Of a stretch of DNA of 64,000 bases, positions 8,594 through 16,560 are shown piece by piece. How positions within the stretch are numbered: position 1 is the stretch's first letter; each line of letters begins with the position of its first letter. The translations under genes were made by a program, and so were the position numbers. Source of the DNA: an uncultured Desulfovibrio sp. (GTDB lineage: Bacteria; Desulfobacterota; Desulfovibrionia; Desulfovibrionales; Desulfovibrionaceae); NCBI RefSeq assembly GCF_949282365.1, contig NZ_CASDOY010000005.1:1-64000 (forward strand), given 5' to 3'. A model generated the notes under the pieces. That model was not told where the DNA came from. It searched no databases and saw only the letters and a list, made by a program, of their open reading frames with translations.

Positions 8594-8631
8594 GGGAGGA
8601 AACTTTTTTCCGCTGGAAAAAGTTTCCTCCC
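8594..8631 (-). terminator. Hairpin between the nif/isc genes and the restriction island
   Basis: GGGAGGAAAC plus a T-run (8594-8611) is complementary to GG-AAAAA-GTTTCCTCCC (8615-8631), with one bulged T. It lies 17 bases after the nifS stop in the minus direction, so it most likely ends the metA-iscR-nifU-nifS transcript. It also marks the right border of the low-G+C island. Confidence 0.6.
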
Positions 8632-8647
8632 TCCCCGCGCAATGTTC

Positions 8648-9802
8648 CTAGTTCTTGAAGGGCGAGATGTCGCGCAGGGTCTTGATGACCTGGGGCATGT
8701 TCTCGACCACGAAGTCGATGTCCTCTTCCGTGGTGTAGCGGGAGAGGGAGAGGCGCACGGAGCCGTGGGCATAGGTGAAGGGCACGCCCATGGCGCGCAG
8801 CACATGGGAGGGTTCCAGGCTGCCGGAGGTGCAGGCGGAGCCGGAGCTGGCGCAGATGCCCAGCTGGTCCAGCATGAGCAGGATGGCTTCGCCTTCCACG
8901 TTCTTGAAGGCGATGTTGGTGGTATTGGGCAGGCGGTGTTCGGGATCGCCGTTGACCATGCAGTCGGGGATGGCGGCCAGCAGGCCCTGCTCCAGCCTGT
9001 CGCGCAGGCGGGCCACCTGGGTGCGTTCCTGCTGCATGTGCTGCCCGGCCAGCCGGGCGGCCATGCCCAGGCCGACGATATAGGGCACGTTCTCGGTACC
9101 GGCACGGCGGCCGCGTTCCTGGTGTCCGCCGCGCAGGAAGGGACGGAAGCGCACACCCTTGCGCACATAGAGCACGCCCACGCCCTTGGGCGCGTGCAGT
9201 TTGTGCCCGGACAGGGAGAGCATGGAGATGGGCTGCTTGCCGAGGTCGATGGCTTCCTTGCCCACGGCCTGCACGGCGTCGGTATGGAAGATCACGCCCT
9301 TTTCGGCGGCCATTTCGGCCATGCGGCTGATGGGGAAGACGTTGCCCACTTCGTTGTTGGCGTACATGATGGAGACCAGGGCCGTGTCGTCGGACAGGGC
9401 GTCGGCGTATTCGTCCAGATCCAGGCGGCCCTTGTTGTCCACGCCCAGCAGGGTCACATGGTAGCCCTGGCGTTCCCAGTACTGGGCCACGTTGAGCACG
9501 GCGGGGTGTTCCACGCGGGTGGTGATGAGGTGGCGCTTTTCGGGCTGGGTCTGCAGGGCGGACCAGATGGCGGCATTGTCGCTTTCGGAGCCGCAGGACG
9601 TGAAGATGATCTCGTCGGGATGGGCGCCCAGCAGGGCGGCCATGCGTTCGCGGGCCTCTTCCACGGCGCGGCCCACCTGTCCGCCGAAGGTATGCATGCT
9701 GGACGGATTGCCGTAGAGGTCCGTCAGGTAGGGCAGCATGGCTTCCAGCACTTCGGGAGCCACGGCGGTGGTGGCGTTGTTGTCCAGATAGATGGTCTTC
9801 AT
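8648..9802 (-). CDS. nifS: Cysteine desulfurase NifS
   Basis: A 384-residue pyridoxal-phosphate enzyme that takes sulfur from cysteine and passes it as persulfide to the NifU scaffold. The cofactor lysine is Lys201 in SGHK. The persulfide cysteine is Cys324 in SSGSACTSGS, a class I sequence of the NifS type. The start MKTIYLDNNAT is at 9802, two bases after the nifU stop, so the two are translationally coupled. It closes an operon with metA, iscR and nifU. No nitrogenase genes are present, so it serves general iron-sulfur assembly, which fits an anaerobe full of such proteins. Confidence 0.95.
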   Translation of the reverse strand: MKTIYLDNNATTAVAPEVLEAMLPYLTDLYGNPSSMHTFGGQVGRAVEEARERMAALLGAHPDEIIFTSCGSESDNAAIWSALQTQPEKRHLITTRVEHPAVLNVAQYWERQGYHVTLLGVDNKGRLDLDEYADALSDDTALVSIMYANNEVGNVFPISRMAEMAAEKGVIFHTDAVQAVGKEAIDLGKQPISMLSLSGHKLHAPKGVGVLYVRKGVRFRPFLRGGHQERGRRAGTENVPYIVGLGMAARLAGQHMQQERTQVARLRDRLEQGLLAAIPDCMVNGDPEHRLPNTTNIAFKNVEGEAILLMLDQLGICASSGSACTSGSLEPSHVLRAMGVPFTYAHGSVRLSLSRYTTEEDIDFVVENMPQVIKTLRDISPFKN

Positions 9803-9804
9803 GG

Positions 9805-10647
9805 CTAGGCTTCCTCGACGATGATGTCGGCTTCCACATGTTCGCGCAGGACGCGTTCCACCAGATTGCGGATGGTCACTTCGCTGGAGCGGCACTGGGC
9901 GCAGCGGCCGCGCAGGGAGACCACCACGCGCTTGCCGTCCACATCCACCAGCTCGATGTCGCCGCCGTCGGCGGCCAGCTGGGGCCGGATCTCTTCTTCG
10001 ATGGTCTTCATGACCAGCTGCATGCGCTGCACATTGGTCATGCGGGGCTTGCTGACCGGGCGCAGTTCGGCGAGGGGCTTCTGCTTGAGCTCGGCGGCCA
10101 GGATCTCGGCGATCTGGTCCTGGCAGTCGCCGCAGGCGCCGCCGGCCTTGGTGTAGTTGGTGACTTCCTCCACGGTCTTGAGGCCGTTCTCGCGGATGGC
10201 GCGGATGATCTGGGCGTCGGTCACGCCGAAGCATTTGCAGACCAGGCGGCCTTCCTCATGGGCGTGGGGCACGGGGGCTTCGCCTTTCCACTGGCGGATG
10301 GCGGCTTCCAGGGCTTCCTGGCCCATGACGGAACAGTGCATCTTTTCCTTGGGCAGGCCGCCCAGGGCCGCGGCGATCTCCTTGTTGGTGAGCCTGAGGG
10401 CGTCTTCGGCCTTCATGCCCTTGACCATGTCGGTGAGCACGGAGCTGGAGGCGATGGCGCTGGCACAGCCGAAGGTCTCGAAGCTGGCCTTTTCGATGAC
10501 GCCTTCATCGTTGATCTTCAGATAGAGCTTGAGCGCATCGCCGCAGGCAAGGCTGCCCACTTCGCCGATGGCGTTGGCATCTTCCATGGGACCGGCGTTG
10601 TGCGGCCGGAGGAAGTGTTCATGGACGGCGTTGGTGTAGTTCCACAT
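9805..10647 (-). CDS. nifU: Iron-sulfur cluster scaffold NifU, three-domain form
   Basis: A complete 280-residue NifU. The N-terminal IscU-like scaffold has Cys35, Cys61 and Cys105. A central BFD-like [2Fe-2S] domain has Cys137, Cys139, Cys172 and Cys175. The C-terminal NFU domain has CAQC at 249-252. It builds clusters from NifS sulfur and hands them to apoproteins. Its first 29 bases overlap the end of the Rrf2 regulator gene, and it abuts nifS. The full-length form, rather than separate IscU and Nfu, is usual in epsilon- and deltaproteobacteria. Confidence 0.95.
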   Translation of the reverse strand: MWNYTNAVHEHFLRPHNAGPMEDANAIGEVGSLACGDALKLYLKINDEGVIEKASFETFGCASAIASSSVLTDMVKGMKAEDALRLTNKEIAAALGGLPKEKMHCSVMGQEALEAAIRQWKGEAPVPHAHEEGRLVCKCFGVTDAQIIRAIRENGLKTVEEVTNYTKAGGACGDCQDQIAEILAAELKQKPLAELRPVSKPRMTNVQRMQLVMKTIEEEIRPQLAADGGDIELVDVDGKRVVVSLRGRCAQCRSSEVTIRNLVERVLREHVEADIIVEEA

Positions 10648-11080
10648 GGTGTTCTCCGGGATCCTGGCAACAGGATGGTTCTGATTCTATGATGTTCTGC
10701 AGGGTCTGGCGGCGCAGGAAGTCGCGGACGTGTTCGTCCAGCTGGTGCCAGAAGGCCCTGGTGGAGCAAAGCCCCTCGCGCTGGCAGACCTTGCCACGGT
10801 TGAGGCAGGAAACGGGGGATATCTCGCCTTCCAGATGCAGGAAGACGTCCTCCATATTGATCTCTGACGGCGGTTTGGCCAGGGCGTAGCCCCCGCCGGA
10901 GCCGCGTACGGCGCGCAGGATGCCCAGGGGCTTGAGGGCGCGCACGATCTGTTCCAGATAGCCTGGCGAGATGGATTCCTCCTGGGCGACCTGGCCCAGC
11001 TGGAGCAGGGAGTTGTCCGGCTGGGCGGCCAGCCGCAACAGGAAGCGCAAGCCGTAGCGTGTTCTGGTGGAAAATTTCAT
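10619..11080 (-). CDS. iscR: Rrf2-family iron-sulfur regulator (IscR-like)
   Basis: A 153-residue winged-helix regulator. The N-terminus MKFSTRTRYGLRFLLRLA and the GGYALAK wing are typical Rrf2. Three cysteines, Cys92, Cys99 and Cys105, sit where IscR binds its [2Fe-2S] cluster, though the first gap is one residue longer than in E. coli IscR. It sits between metA and nifU and overlaps nifU by 29 bases. It probably senses cluster status and represses this operon from the promoter in front of metA, but no IscR box was confirmed. The C-terminus is longer than usual and carries an extra CC pair (137-138). Confidence 0.85.
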   Translation of the reverse strand: MKFSTRTRYGLRFLLRLAAQPDNSLLQLGQVAQEESISPGYLEQIVRALKPLGILRAVRGSGGGYALAKPPSEINMEDVFLHLEGEISPVSCLNRGKVCQREGLCSTRAFWHQLDEHVRDFLRRQTLQNIIESEPSCCQDPGEHHVELHQRRP

Positions 11081-11091
11081 GACAGCCTCGT

Positions 11092-12018
11092 TCAGGAATG
11101 CTGCCCCTGCATGACGAAGTCGTAGGGGGTTTCCTGATAGACGTAATAGTTGAGCCAGTTGTTGTAGAACAGGTGGGCGTGGGCCCGCCAGTTCATGCGC
11201 GGCAGCTGGCTGGGGTCGTCGTTGGGGTAGTAGTGGCTCGGCACATGGGGATCCATGCCCCGGGCCAGGTCGCGGCGGTATTCCGCGTCCAGGGTGCCGC
11301 GGTCGTATTCCAGATGCCCGGTCATGAAGACCTGGGAATGGTCCAGGCTCTCCACCAGGGTCAGGCCGGCCTCGTCGGATTCGGCCAGGATGCGCAGGTT
11401 GGGCGTGCGGCGCACGTCCTCGGCGCGGACTTCGGTATGGCGCGAATGCGGGGCCGGGAAGTCATCGTCGAAACCGCGGAACAGGCGGCAGTCGGGATGC
11501 AGGACCTGGTGGCGGAAGATGCCCGAGCGTTTTTCCGGCAGCTCGTACTTGGGCACGCCGTAAAAATGGTACAGGGCGGCCTGGGCGGCCCAGCAGATGT
11601 AGAGCGTGGAGAAGACATGCCCGTTGGCGTAGGTCATGATGTCCAGCAGTTCCCGCCAGTAGTCCACCTCCTCGAAGGGCAGGTGTTCCACGGGCGCGCC
11701 GGTGACGATCATGCCGTCGAAGCTGCGGTGCCGGATCTCGTTGAAGGTCTTGTAAAAACGCTCCAGATGCTGCAGGGGCGTGTTCTTGGACTCATGCTCC
11801 GCCGTGCGCAGCAGGGTGATGTTGACCTGCAAGGGCGAATTGCCCAGCAGGCGCAGCAGCTGGGTCTCGGTGGCGATCTTGGTGGGCATGAGGTTGACGA
11901 TCACGATATCCAGCGGGCGGATGTCCTGCCGGGTGGCGCGTTCGTCGGTCATGACGAAGATGTTTTCGCTTTCCAGTGCGCTGCGCGCGGGCAGGTCGGC
12001 GGGGATCTGAATGGGCAT
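11092..12018 (-). CDS. metA: Homoserine O-acyltransferase (MetA family, probably acetyl-specific)
   Basis: A 308-residue MetA. The catalytic cysteine is Cys142 in LYICWAAQ, and the His/Glu pair appears in TGHLEYDR. It activates homoserine for methionine synthesis. Residue 111 is glutamate (GAPVEHLPF), which in characterised MetA proteins goes with acetyl-CoA rather than succinyl-CoA use, so O-acetylhomoserine is the likely product. Start taken at MPIQIP with GAGGAAG upstream. The iscR start is only 11 bases after its stop, so it leads an operon with the iron-sulfur genes. A strong promoter lies 35-63 bases upstream. Confidence 0.92.
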   Translation of the reverse strand: MPIQIPADLPARSALESENIFVMTDERATRQDIRPLDIVIVNLMPTKIATETQLLRLLGNSPLQVNITLLRTAEHESKNTPLQHLERFYKTFNEIRHRSFDGMIVTGAPVEHLPFEEVDYWRELLDIMTYANGHVFSTLYICWAAQAALYHFYGVPKYELPEKRSGIFRHQVLHPDCRLFRGFDDDFPAPHSRHTEVRAEDVRRTPNLRILAESDEAGLTLVESLDHSQVFMTGHLEYDRGTLDAEYRRDLARGMDPHVPSHYYPNDDPSQLPRMNWRAHAHLFYNNWLNYYVYQETPYDFVMQGQHS

Positions 12019-12047
12019 GTCTTCCTCGTTGGTCAAAAGTCGTTCTG

Positions 12048-12081
12048 GACAAAACATAGTTTTGAGCTATGTTTTTGTCAA
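12048..12081 (-). promoter_or_regulatory. metA promoter with overlapping palindromic operator
   Basis: Read on the minus strand, TTGACA (12081-12076) and TATGTT (12058-12053) are 17 bases apart, a near-consensus sigma-70 promoter. The arms GACAAAACATAG (12048-12059) and CTATG-TTTTTGTC (12067-12079) form an inverted repeat over both hexamers and the spacer, differing by one base in length. This is the layout expected of a repressor site. Methionine genes in Desulfovibrionales are known targets of SahR/SamR-type ArsR regulators; IscR is the other candidate. The repeat could also act as a hairpin. Confidence 0.7.
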
Positions 12082-12086
12082 GGTCA

Positions 12087-12108
12087 TCCCAAAATTTTTT
12101 GTGGGGAT
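12087..12108 (-). terminator. Weak hairpin after the ferredoxin gene
   Basis: ATCCC-AAAA and TTTT-GTGGGGAT pair around 12087-12108, directly after the ferredoxin stop. The stem is A/T-rich and partly broken. Possible terminator between the gph-ferredoxin pair and the metA promoter. Confidence 0.35.
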
Positions 12109-12846
12109 TTAGCGGGGCAGCCGGACGACGTGGCTGTGCAGGGGCGCGTGGCAGCCGGAAGCCTCCAGGGCCTTGCGGGCCAGCTGCTCCAGGGCGGCGC
12201 AGCAGGGCACGCTCATGCGCAGGACGGTGACGCTGGCGGGGCCCTGTGCGAAAAGAGCGGCCAGGCGTTCGGGATAGTCCCCGGTATTGTCCAGCTTGGG
12301 GCAGGCGATGACGGGGATGCGGCCCTGCAGCCAGTCATCGTGCAGGGTGGGCAGGACGAAACCGGCGCACTGGGCGGCCAGCAGGATATGGGCATGGCGC
12401 AGGAAAGGCGCCCCGGGCGGCAGCAGGCGCAGCTGGACGGGCCAGCTGGGTGTTTGGGCGCGCAGGCTGTCGGGGATGTCGTTGTCGGCGGCGGAAAAGA
12501 GGGGCGTCAGGCCGGGCGCGGCCGCGGGCGCGCCTGACGGGGCAACGAAGCTGCGGGCCAGGCTGCCCGGGCAGCCCCGGGCGACGCCCTGTCCGTCCTT
12601 CTGTCCCTCACGGGCGGCCTTGGCGGCCAGGGCCGCCTTTTCGTCAAAGGCTTCGGCCTCGCGCATGACGATGCGCAGGGCCTCCCGGGGGCAGTTCAGG
12701 CAGGCCCCCAGGCCGTCGCAGTAGCTGTCGCGGATGAGGCGGGCCTTGCCGTCCACCACGGCCAGGGCGCCTTCGGCGCAGTCCAGCACACACTGGCCGC
12801 AGCCGTCACATTTTTCTTCGTCGATCTCGATGATGGGACGTTCCAT
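12109..12846 (-). CDS. 4Fe-4S dicluster-type ferredoxin protein with C-terminal extension
   Basis: A 245-residue iron-sulfur protein. The first cluster motif is complete (CDGCGQCVLDC near residues 13-23). The second is the shorter CDGLGACLNCP form found in a group of anaerobic ferredoxin-like proteins. After a low-complexity Ala/Gly/Pro linker (about 80-120), the C-terminal part has scattered cysteines (a CPK, a CC and a single Cys) and resembles 4Fe-4S proteins of unknown role in sulfate reducers. It starts six bases after the gph stop, so both are probably cotranscribed. Likely a cytoplasmic electron carrier or sensor; no partner is evident. Confidence 0.75.
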   Translation of the reverse strand: MERPIIEIDEEKCDGCGQCVLDCAEGALAVVDGKARLIRDSYCDGLGACLNCPREALRIVMREAEAFDEKAALAAKAAREGQKDGQGVARGCPGSLARSFVAPSGAPAAAPGLTPLFSAADNDIPDSLRAQTPSWPVQLRLLPPGAPFLRHAHILLAAQCAGFVLPTLHDDWLQGRIPVIACPKLDNTGDYPERLAALFAQGPASVTVLRMSVPCCAALEQLARKALEASGCHAPLHSHVVRLPR

Positions 12847-12852
12847 GGTACC

Positions 12853-13515
12853 TCAGGAGTTCAAAAGGATGTCTGCCAGTTGCGCGGCATCGGCGGCCAC
12901 CGTGTCCGCTCCGGCGGCCCTCACTTCGGCCGCTCCCCGGAAGCCCCAGGCCACGCCCACGGCGGTCATGCCCGCATTGCGGGCCGTCAGCATGTCCACG
13001 TCGCTGTCGCCCACATAGGCGCAGTCCCGTGGCGTCACGCCCATGGCGGCCGCCATCTGCAGCAGGACAGCGGGATCCGGCTTGAGGGGGGCGTCCTGCC
13101 GCCCGCCGCGCACGGCGGCAAAGCGGATGCCCGGAAAATACAGGGGCACCAGGGCGCGGGTGAGGTCGTCGGGCTTGTTGGAGAGTACGGCCAGGCGCAG
13201 GCCGGCGTCCTGCAGGCGGGACAGGGCCGCCTCCAGACCGGGGTAGGCGCGCGTCTCCAGGCTGAGATGCCCGGCATAATGGTCGCGGCCTTCCCTGATC
13301 AGGGCGGCCAGCTGCTCGTCGGAGCTGCTGGCCACCACCGCCTGCGGCAGGGCGCGACGCATGAGCACGGGAAAGCCGTTGCCCACCATCTGCCGGTAGG
13401 CATCAACAGGATGGACCGGGTATCCGTGCGCGGCAAGGACGGCGTTGCAGGCGCCGCCGATATCGGCCAGCGTGTCCAGCAGGGTTCCGTCCAGATCGAA
13501 AAAACAGGCTTTCAT
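12853..13515 (-). CDS. gph: HAD-family phosphatase, phosphoglycolate phosphatase-like
   Basis: A 220-residue haloacid dehalogenase hydrolase. The nucleophile motif FFDLDGTLLDT is at the N-terminus. Motif II (SNK) is in LAVLSNKPDD, and motif III/IV is in KPDP...YVGDSDVDM. A helical cap lies between. This arrangement is that of Gph/PGP phosphatases, which remove 2-phosphoglycolate or similar small phosphates. The start MKACFF at 13515 is fixed by GGAGGT upstream; longer in-frame versions lack a ribosome site. First gene of a pair with the ferredoxin gene. Substrate not certain. Confidence 0.85.
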   Translation of the reverse strand: MKACFFDLDGTLLDTLADIGGACNAVLAAHGYPVHPVDAYRQMVGNGFPVLMRRALPQAVVASSSDEQLAALIREGRDHYAGHLSLETRAYPGLEAALSRLQDAGLRLAVLSNKPDDLTRALVPLYFPGIRFAAVRGGRQDAPLKPDPAVLLQMAAAMGVTPRDCAYVGDSDVDMLTARNAGMTAVGVAWGFRGAAEVRAAGADTVAADAAQLADILLNS

Positions 13516-13712
13516 GTGACCTCCAGGGATGGCCGGGACGATATGTCCGCAAGGGCGGGCCACAGTATAGCGCCAAAGACGTCAGGCGGCAAATGCCTCC
13601 TTTTCCTCGCAAGCTGCGGATACCGCACAACTTCTGGACAGGGCAGCGCGCTGTTGGTACTCTGGTGGTCCAATGCCGGGCTTCCGCGCATTGTCCATTT
13701 GGGAGGTTGTTT

Positions 13713-14609
13713 ATGCCCCGACACGTTTTGACACTCAATGACCTTGGCGACGAAGGCTCCTGGCTGCTGGTGCAGCAGGCACGCGGCATCCCCGATGCCA
13801 AGAGCCGTACCGACTTCATGACGGAGCGCACGGCGGTCCTGCTGTTCGCGCAGGAATCTTTCGCCGAGCGGCTGTGCGTTTCCGCTGCCGTCCGCCAGAT
13901 GGGCGGCTCCATCGTCTTCCAGGGGGCCACAGGCGGCTGGAAGGCGGAAGTGGAACGCTACCAGCGCCAGATGCTGGCGGTCATCGACTATTTCGTGGAC
14001 TGCATGTACGTCTACGGTATCCCCTGCCTGGCCGCGAAGGTGGACAGCGACTTGGTGCAGTTCCCCATCATCAACGCGGGCAGCCCCGACGCCCATCCGG
14101 CCCATGTGCTGGCCGACGTGGCCTGCATGCTGCGCTATACCCGCGACGATCTGAAGAAGGCCCGCGTGGGCTGGCTGGGCTGCACCAACGGCACCCTGTA
14201 TTCCCTCATCGAAGCCCTGCGCTATTTCCCCTTCAGCCTGCAGGTGGCCCTGCCGCCCATGGAGGAACGTCCTTCGCTGGAAGCCTACGCCCGTCATTGC
14301 GGCGTACAGGTGGACTTTGTGGAGACGCCCCAGGAGGCGGTGGCGGGCTGCAATTTCGTCTATGCCGGTTGCCGTTCGGGCCTGGACGAGGAGATGTCCC
14401 AGCTCTGGAAGGTCGATGAGGCCCTGATGGCCCATGCCGCCAAGAACGCCCATGTGCTGCTCGGGACCTCGCCCATGCAGGCCATCGAGGTCGTGAGCGA
14501 CATCCTGTCCAGTCCGGCCTCGCTCCTGCTGCTGCAGTCGGAAAACCGCCTGCGCGTGCACAAGCGCCTGCTGCACTGGGTCTTCCTCGAAAACGAACGC
14601 GCCATCTAG
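13713..14609 (+). CDS. Carbamoyltransferase-fold protein with lost carbamoyl-phosphate motif
   Basis: A 298-residue aspartate/ornithine carbamoyltransferase-like protein. The order of segments fits the fold, but the signature residues are gone. The phosphate loop that should read S-T-R-T-R is SFAER, the HPTQ motif is HPAH, and the HPLPR/HCLPR segment is replaced by GTSPMQ. A normal ornithine carbamoyltransferase with all motifs is present at 39482-40513. This copy is therefore a paralogue with a different substrate or a non-catalytic role. GGGAGG lies about seven bases before ATG 13713. It stands alone, divergent from gph, and ends at a hairpin (14619-14650). Confidence 0.7.
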   Translation: MPRHVLTLNDLGDEGSWLLVQQARGIPDAKSRTDFMTERTAVLLFAQESFAERLCVSAAVRQMGGSIVFQGATGGWKAEVERYQRQMLAVIDYFVDCMYVYGIPCLAAKVDSDLVQFPIINAGSPDAHPAHVLADVACMLRYTRDDLKKARVGWLGCTNGTLYSLIEALRYFPFSLQVALPPMEERPSLEAYARHCGVQVDFVETPQEAVAGCNFVYAGCRSGLDEEMSQLWKVDEALMAHAAKNAHVLLGTSPMQAIEVVSDILSSPASLLLLQSENRLRVHKRLLHWVFLENERAI

Positions 14610-14618
14610 ATGGATGTC

Positions 14619-14655
14619 GGCTGCCCGGCGGACCTGCGCCCCGGGCAGCCGTTTG
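14619..14655 (+). terminator. Hairpin after the carbamoyltransferase-like gene
   Basis: GGCTGCCCGG (14619-14628) pairs exactly with CCGGGCAGCC (14641-14650), followed by gtttg. It starts nine bases after the stop codon. Further inverted repeats (GGACCTGC at 14724 with GCAGGTCC near 14781) fill the gap before the next gene. Confidence 0.5.
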
Positions 14656-14862
14656 CGCTGCATCCGCGCACACGCCCGGAACAAGCATGTCCGGGCCGAA
14701 CCTGTCCAGAGTAAATCCAGAGCGGACCTGCCCAGGCCGGCCAGCCAGGCTCGGACGTATCCGGTCCGGGCGTGCCCGGGCGCAGGTCCGCCCATCCTGT
14801 CCGCCAACCTGAAAACCGATGGAGAGCTCGCCCTCGCGCAGGGCCCTCTTTCCCCTTTTCCT

Positions 14863-15669
14863 ATGTCCATGACCCCTTCCCGGCAGGAGGCTGCCGGAAC
14901 TCCCACCGTCCCTTCGGCTGCCGAGCTGCTGCATTTTTTGCAGACCTTCAGTTCCTGCCTGCTGGCCTGCGCTTCGCCCACCATGCGCGTGGACCGCAAC
15001 GCCCAGCGCATCGCCCATACCTACGGCTATGACGTGGAGCTGGCGCTTTTCCCCAAACATCTGATGATCACCGTCATGCGGCCCGACGGGCAGCATCAGA
15101 CCTCGGTGGCCTCCATCCAGGCCGGCGGGCCGCATTTCCGCAAGCTGGCCGCCCTCAACGCCCTGGGCTGGCAGATCGTGGACGAGCGCCTGGAGCTGGA
15201 CGAGGCCTGGCGGCGGCTGGAGGCCATCATGGCCCTGCCTGCCGTGAACCAGCGCTGGCTGCGCCTTTTCGTGGCCTGTGCCAACGCGGCCTTCTGCCGG
15301 CTCTTCGACGGCGACGCCGTGGCCATGCTCCTGGTCTTCCTGGCCACGCTGGGCGGCTTCTGCGTGCGCCAGTTCCTGCACAAGCGGGGCCTGGACGGCA
15401 AGATGGTCTTCCTGCTCTCGGCCTTCGCGGCCTCCCTGCTGGCCTCGCCGGGCGTCATCTGGGGCCTGGGCCAGACGCCGCAGACAGCGCTGGCCGCCAG
15501 TGTGCTCTTCCTCATCCCCGGCATCCCGCTCATCAATGCCATGCACGACATCCTCGACGGCCATGTGCTCATGGGCCTGGCCCGTTTCGTCCAGGCGGGC
15601 ATCCTCATCGTCTGCATCGCGCTGGGCCTGTCCCTGACCATGCTCCTTCTGGGGGTGAACCTGCGATGA
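14863..15669 (+). CDS. Threonine/serine exporter ThrE family, large N-terminal half
   Basis: A 268-residue membrane protein of the DUF1212/ThrE family. A soluble start (HFLQTFSSCLLACASPTMRVD, with the ThrE motif for the first helix) leads to about five transmembrane segments from residue 145 on. ThrE exports threonine and serine; here it is split into two genes that overlap by ATGA at 15666, as in many bacteria. The start is uncertain: no good ribosome site precedes ATG 14863 or 14869, and the frame stays open upstream to 14614, where the sequence looks non-coding. The substrate is inferred from family only. Confidence 0.75.
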   Translation: MSMTPSRQEAAGTPTVPSAAELLHFLQTFSSCLLACASPTMRVDRNAQRIAHTYGYDVELALFPKHLMITVMRPDGQHQTSVASIQAGGPHFRKLAALNALGWQIVDERLELDEAWRRLEAIMALPAVNQRWLRLFVACANAAFCRLFDGDAVAMLLVFLATLGGFCVRQFLHKRGLDGKMVFLLSAFAASLLASPGVIWGLGQTPQTALAASVLFLIPGIPLINAMHDILDGHVLMGLARFVQAGILIVCIALGLSLTMLLLGVNLR

Positions 15670-16226
15670 ACGCCTTGCTGTCCTTTTTTCAGGAGCCCGC
15701 GACGAGCCTGTTCCTGAACACCCTGGCCGACGGCTTTTTCGCCGCCGTGGCGGCCATCGGCTTCGCCCTGATCTCCAACCCGCCCGTGCGGGTGGCACTC
15801 ATCGCCGGTCTCCTGGCCGCTGTGGGGCACATGTTCCGCTATGTGCTGCTGCATAGCCAGGTCATGGGCATTTCCAGCGCCTCCCTGTGCGCGGCCATGC
15901 TCATCACCCTGCTGGCCATCGCCGCGGCCCGGCGCTGGCACACCCCGGCGGAGATGTACGCCTTTCCGGCCCTGCTGCCCATGATACCGGGCATGTTCGC
16001 CTACAAGGCCATCTTGGCCACCATGCAATTCCTGGGGGCCACGGACCTGGTCGAGCAGCAGCGCCTGCTGACCGAGATGGCCTACAACGGCTTCACCTCC
16101 TTTTTCATCATGAGCGCCTTGGCTGTGGGCGCCATGCTGCCTTTGTTCCTGCTGCACCGCGAGTCGGCCCTGATGCGCGGCATCTACAGCCGCTGGCGGG
16201 AACGGCGGGGCAACGCCAGGCCCTGA
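15666..16226 (+). CDS. Threonine/serine exporter ThrE family, small C-terminal half
   Basis: A 186-residue membrane protein of the DUF3815 (ThrE_2) type, with about five transmembrane segments and the motif PALLPMIPGMFAYKA typical of this half. It overlaps the preceding gene by four bases (ATGA), so the two subunits are made together and should form one exporter. A hairpin with a T-run follows at 16257-16289. Confidence 0.8.
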   Translation: MNALLSFFQEPATSLFLNTLADGFFAAVAAIGFALISNPPVRVALIAGLLAAVGHMFRYVLLHSQVMGISSASLCAAMLITLLAIAAARRWHTPAEMYAFPALLPMIPGMFAYKAILATMQFLGATDLVEQQRLLTEMAYNGFTSFFIMSALAVGAMLPLFLLHRESALMRGIYSRWRERRGNARP

Positions 16227-16256
16227 GGCCGTCGTCCGCCTCTCTGGATCTTCCGA

Positions 16257-16289
16257 GCGGCCCGCATGGAGCATGCGCGGCCGCTTTTT
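16257..16289 (+). terminator. Intrinsic terminator after the ThrE genes
   Basis: GCGGCC-CGCATG (16257-16268) pairs with CATGCG-C-GGCCGC (16272-16284) with one bulge and a GAG loop, followed by TTTTT. A regular Rho-independent terminator. Confidence 0.8.
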
Positions 16290-16560
16290 GTATGAAACGA
16301 AGACCTCCGTGCGGCAGGGGGCCGGGGTGGCGGCCTGCGCCGCATGTGCTTTGGAGCGCAAGCGCCATGCAGGGGCGGTCCTGCATCCGGGAAGCCGGAG
16401 GGCGGGGCGCGTGCCGAAGGCCCCATGCCTGCCGTCCCGCGCGGGCAGAGCGGGAGGCATCCAGGCCGTGGGGCCTTGCGCGGAGCCGCTCCCGGAGCGG
16501 GGCGCAAGCGTCCGGCGCGTGCGAAGAAAAAAATCTTTTCATGCCGGCCGGACTGTCTGC

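Noticed and set aside
14640..14810. Possible short repeat array of GTCCGG-like units
   Set aside because: Units vary in sequence and spacing; they look like overlapping hairpins in G+C-rich DNA and not an array.
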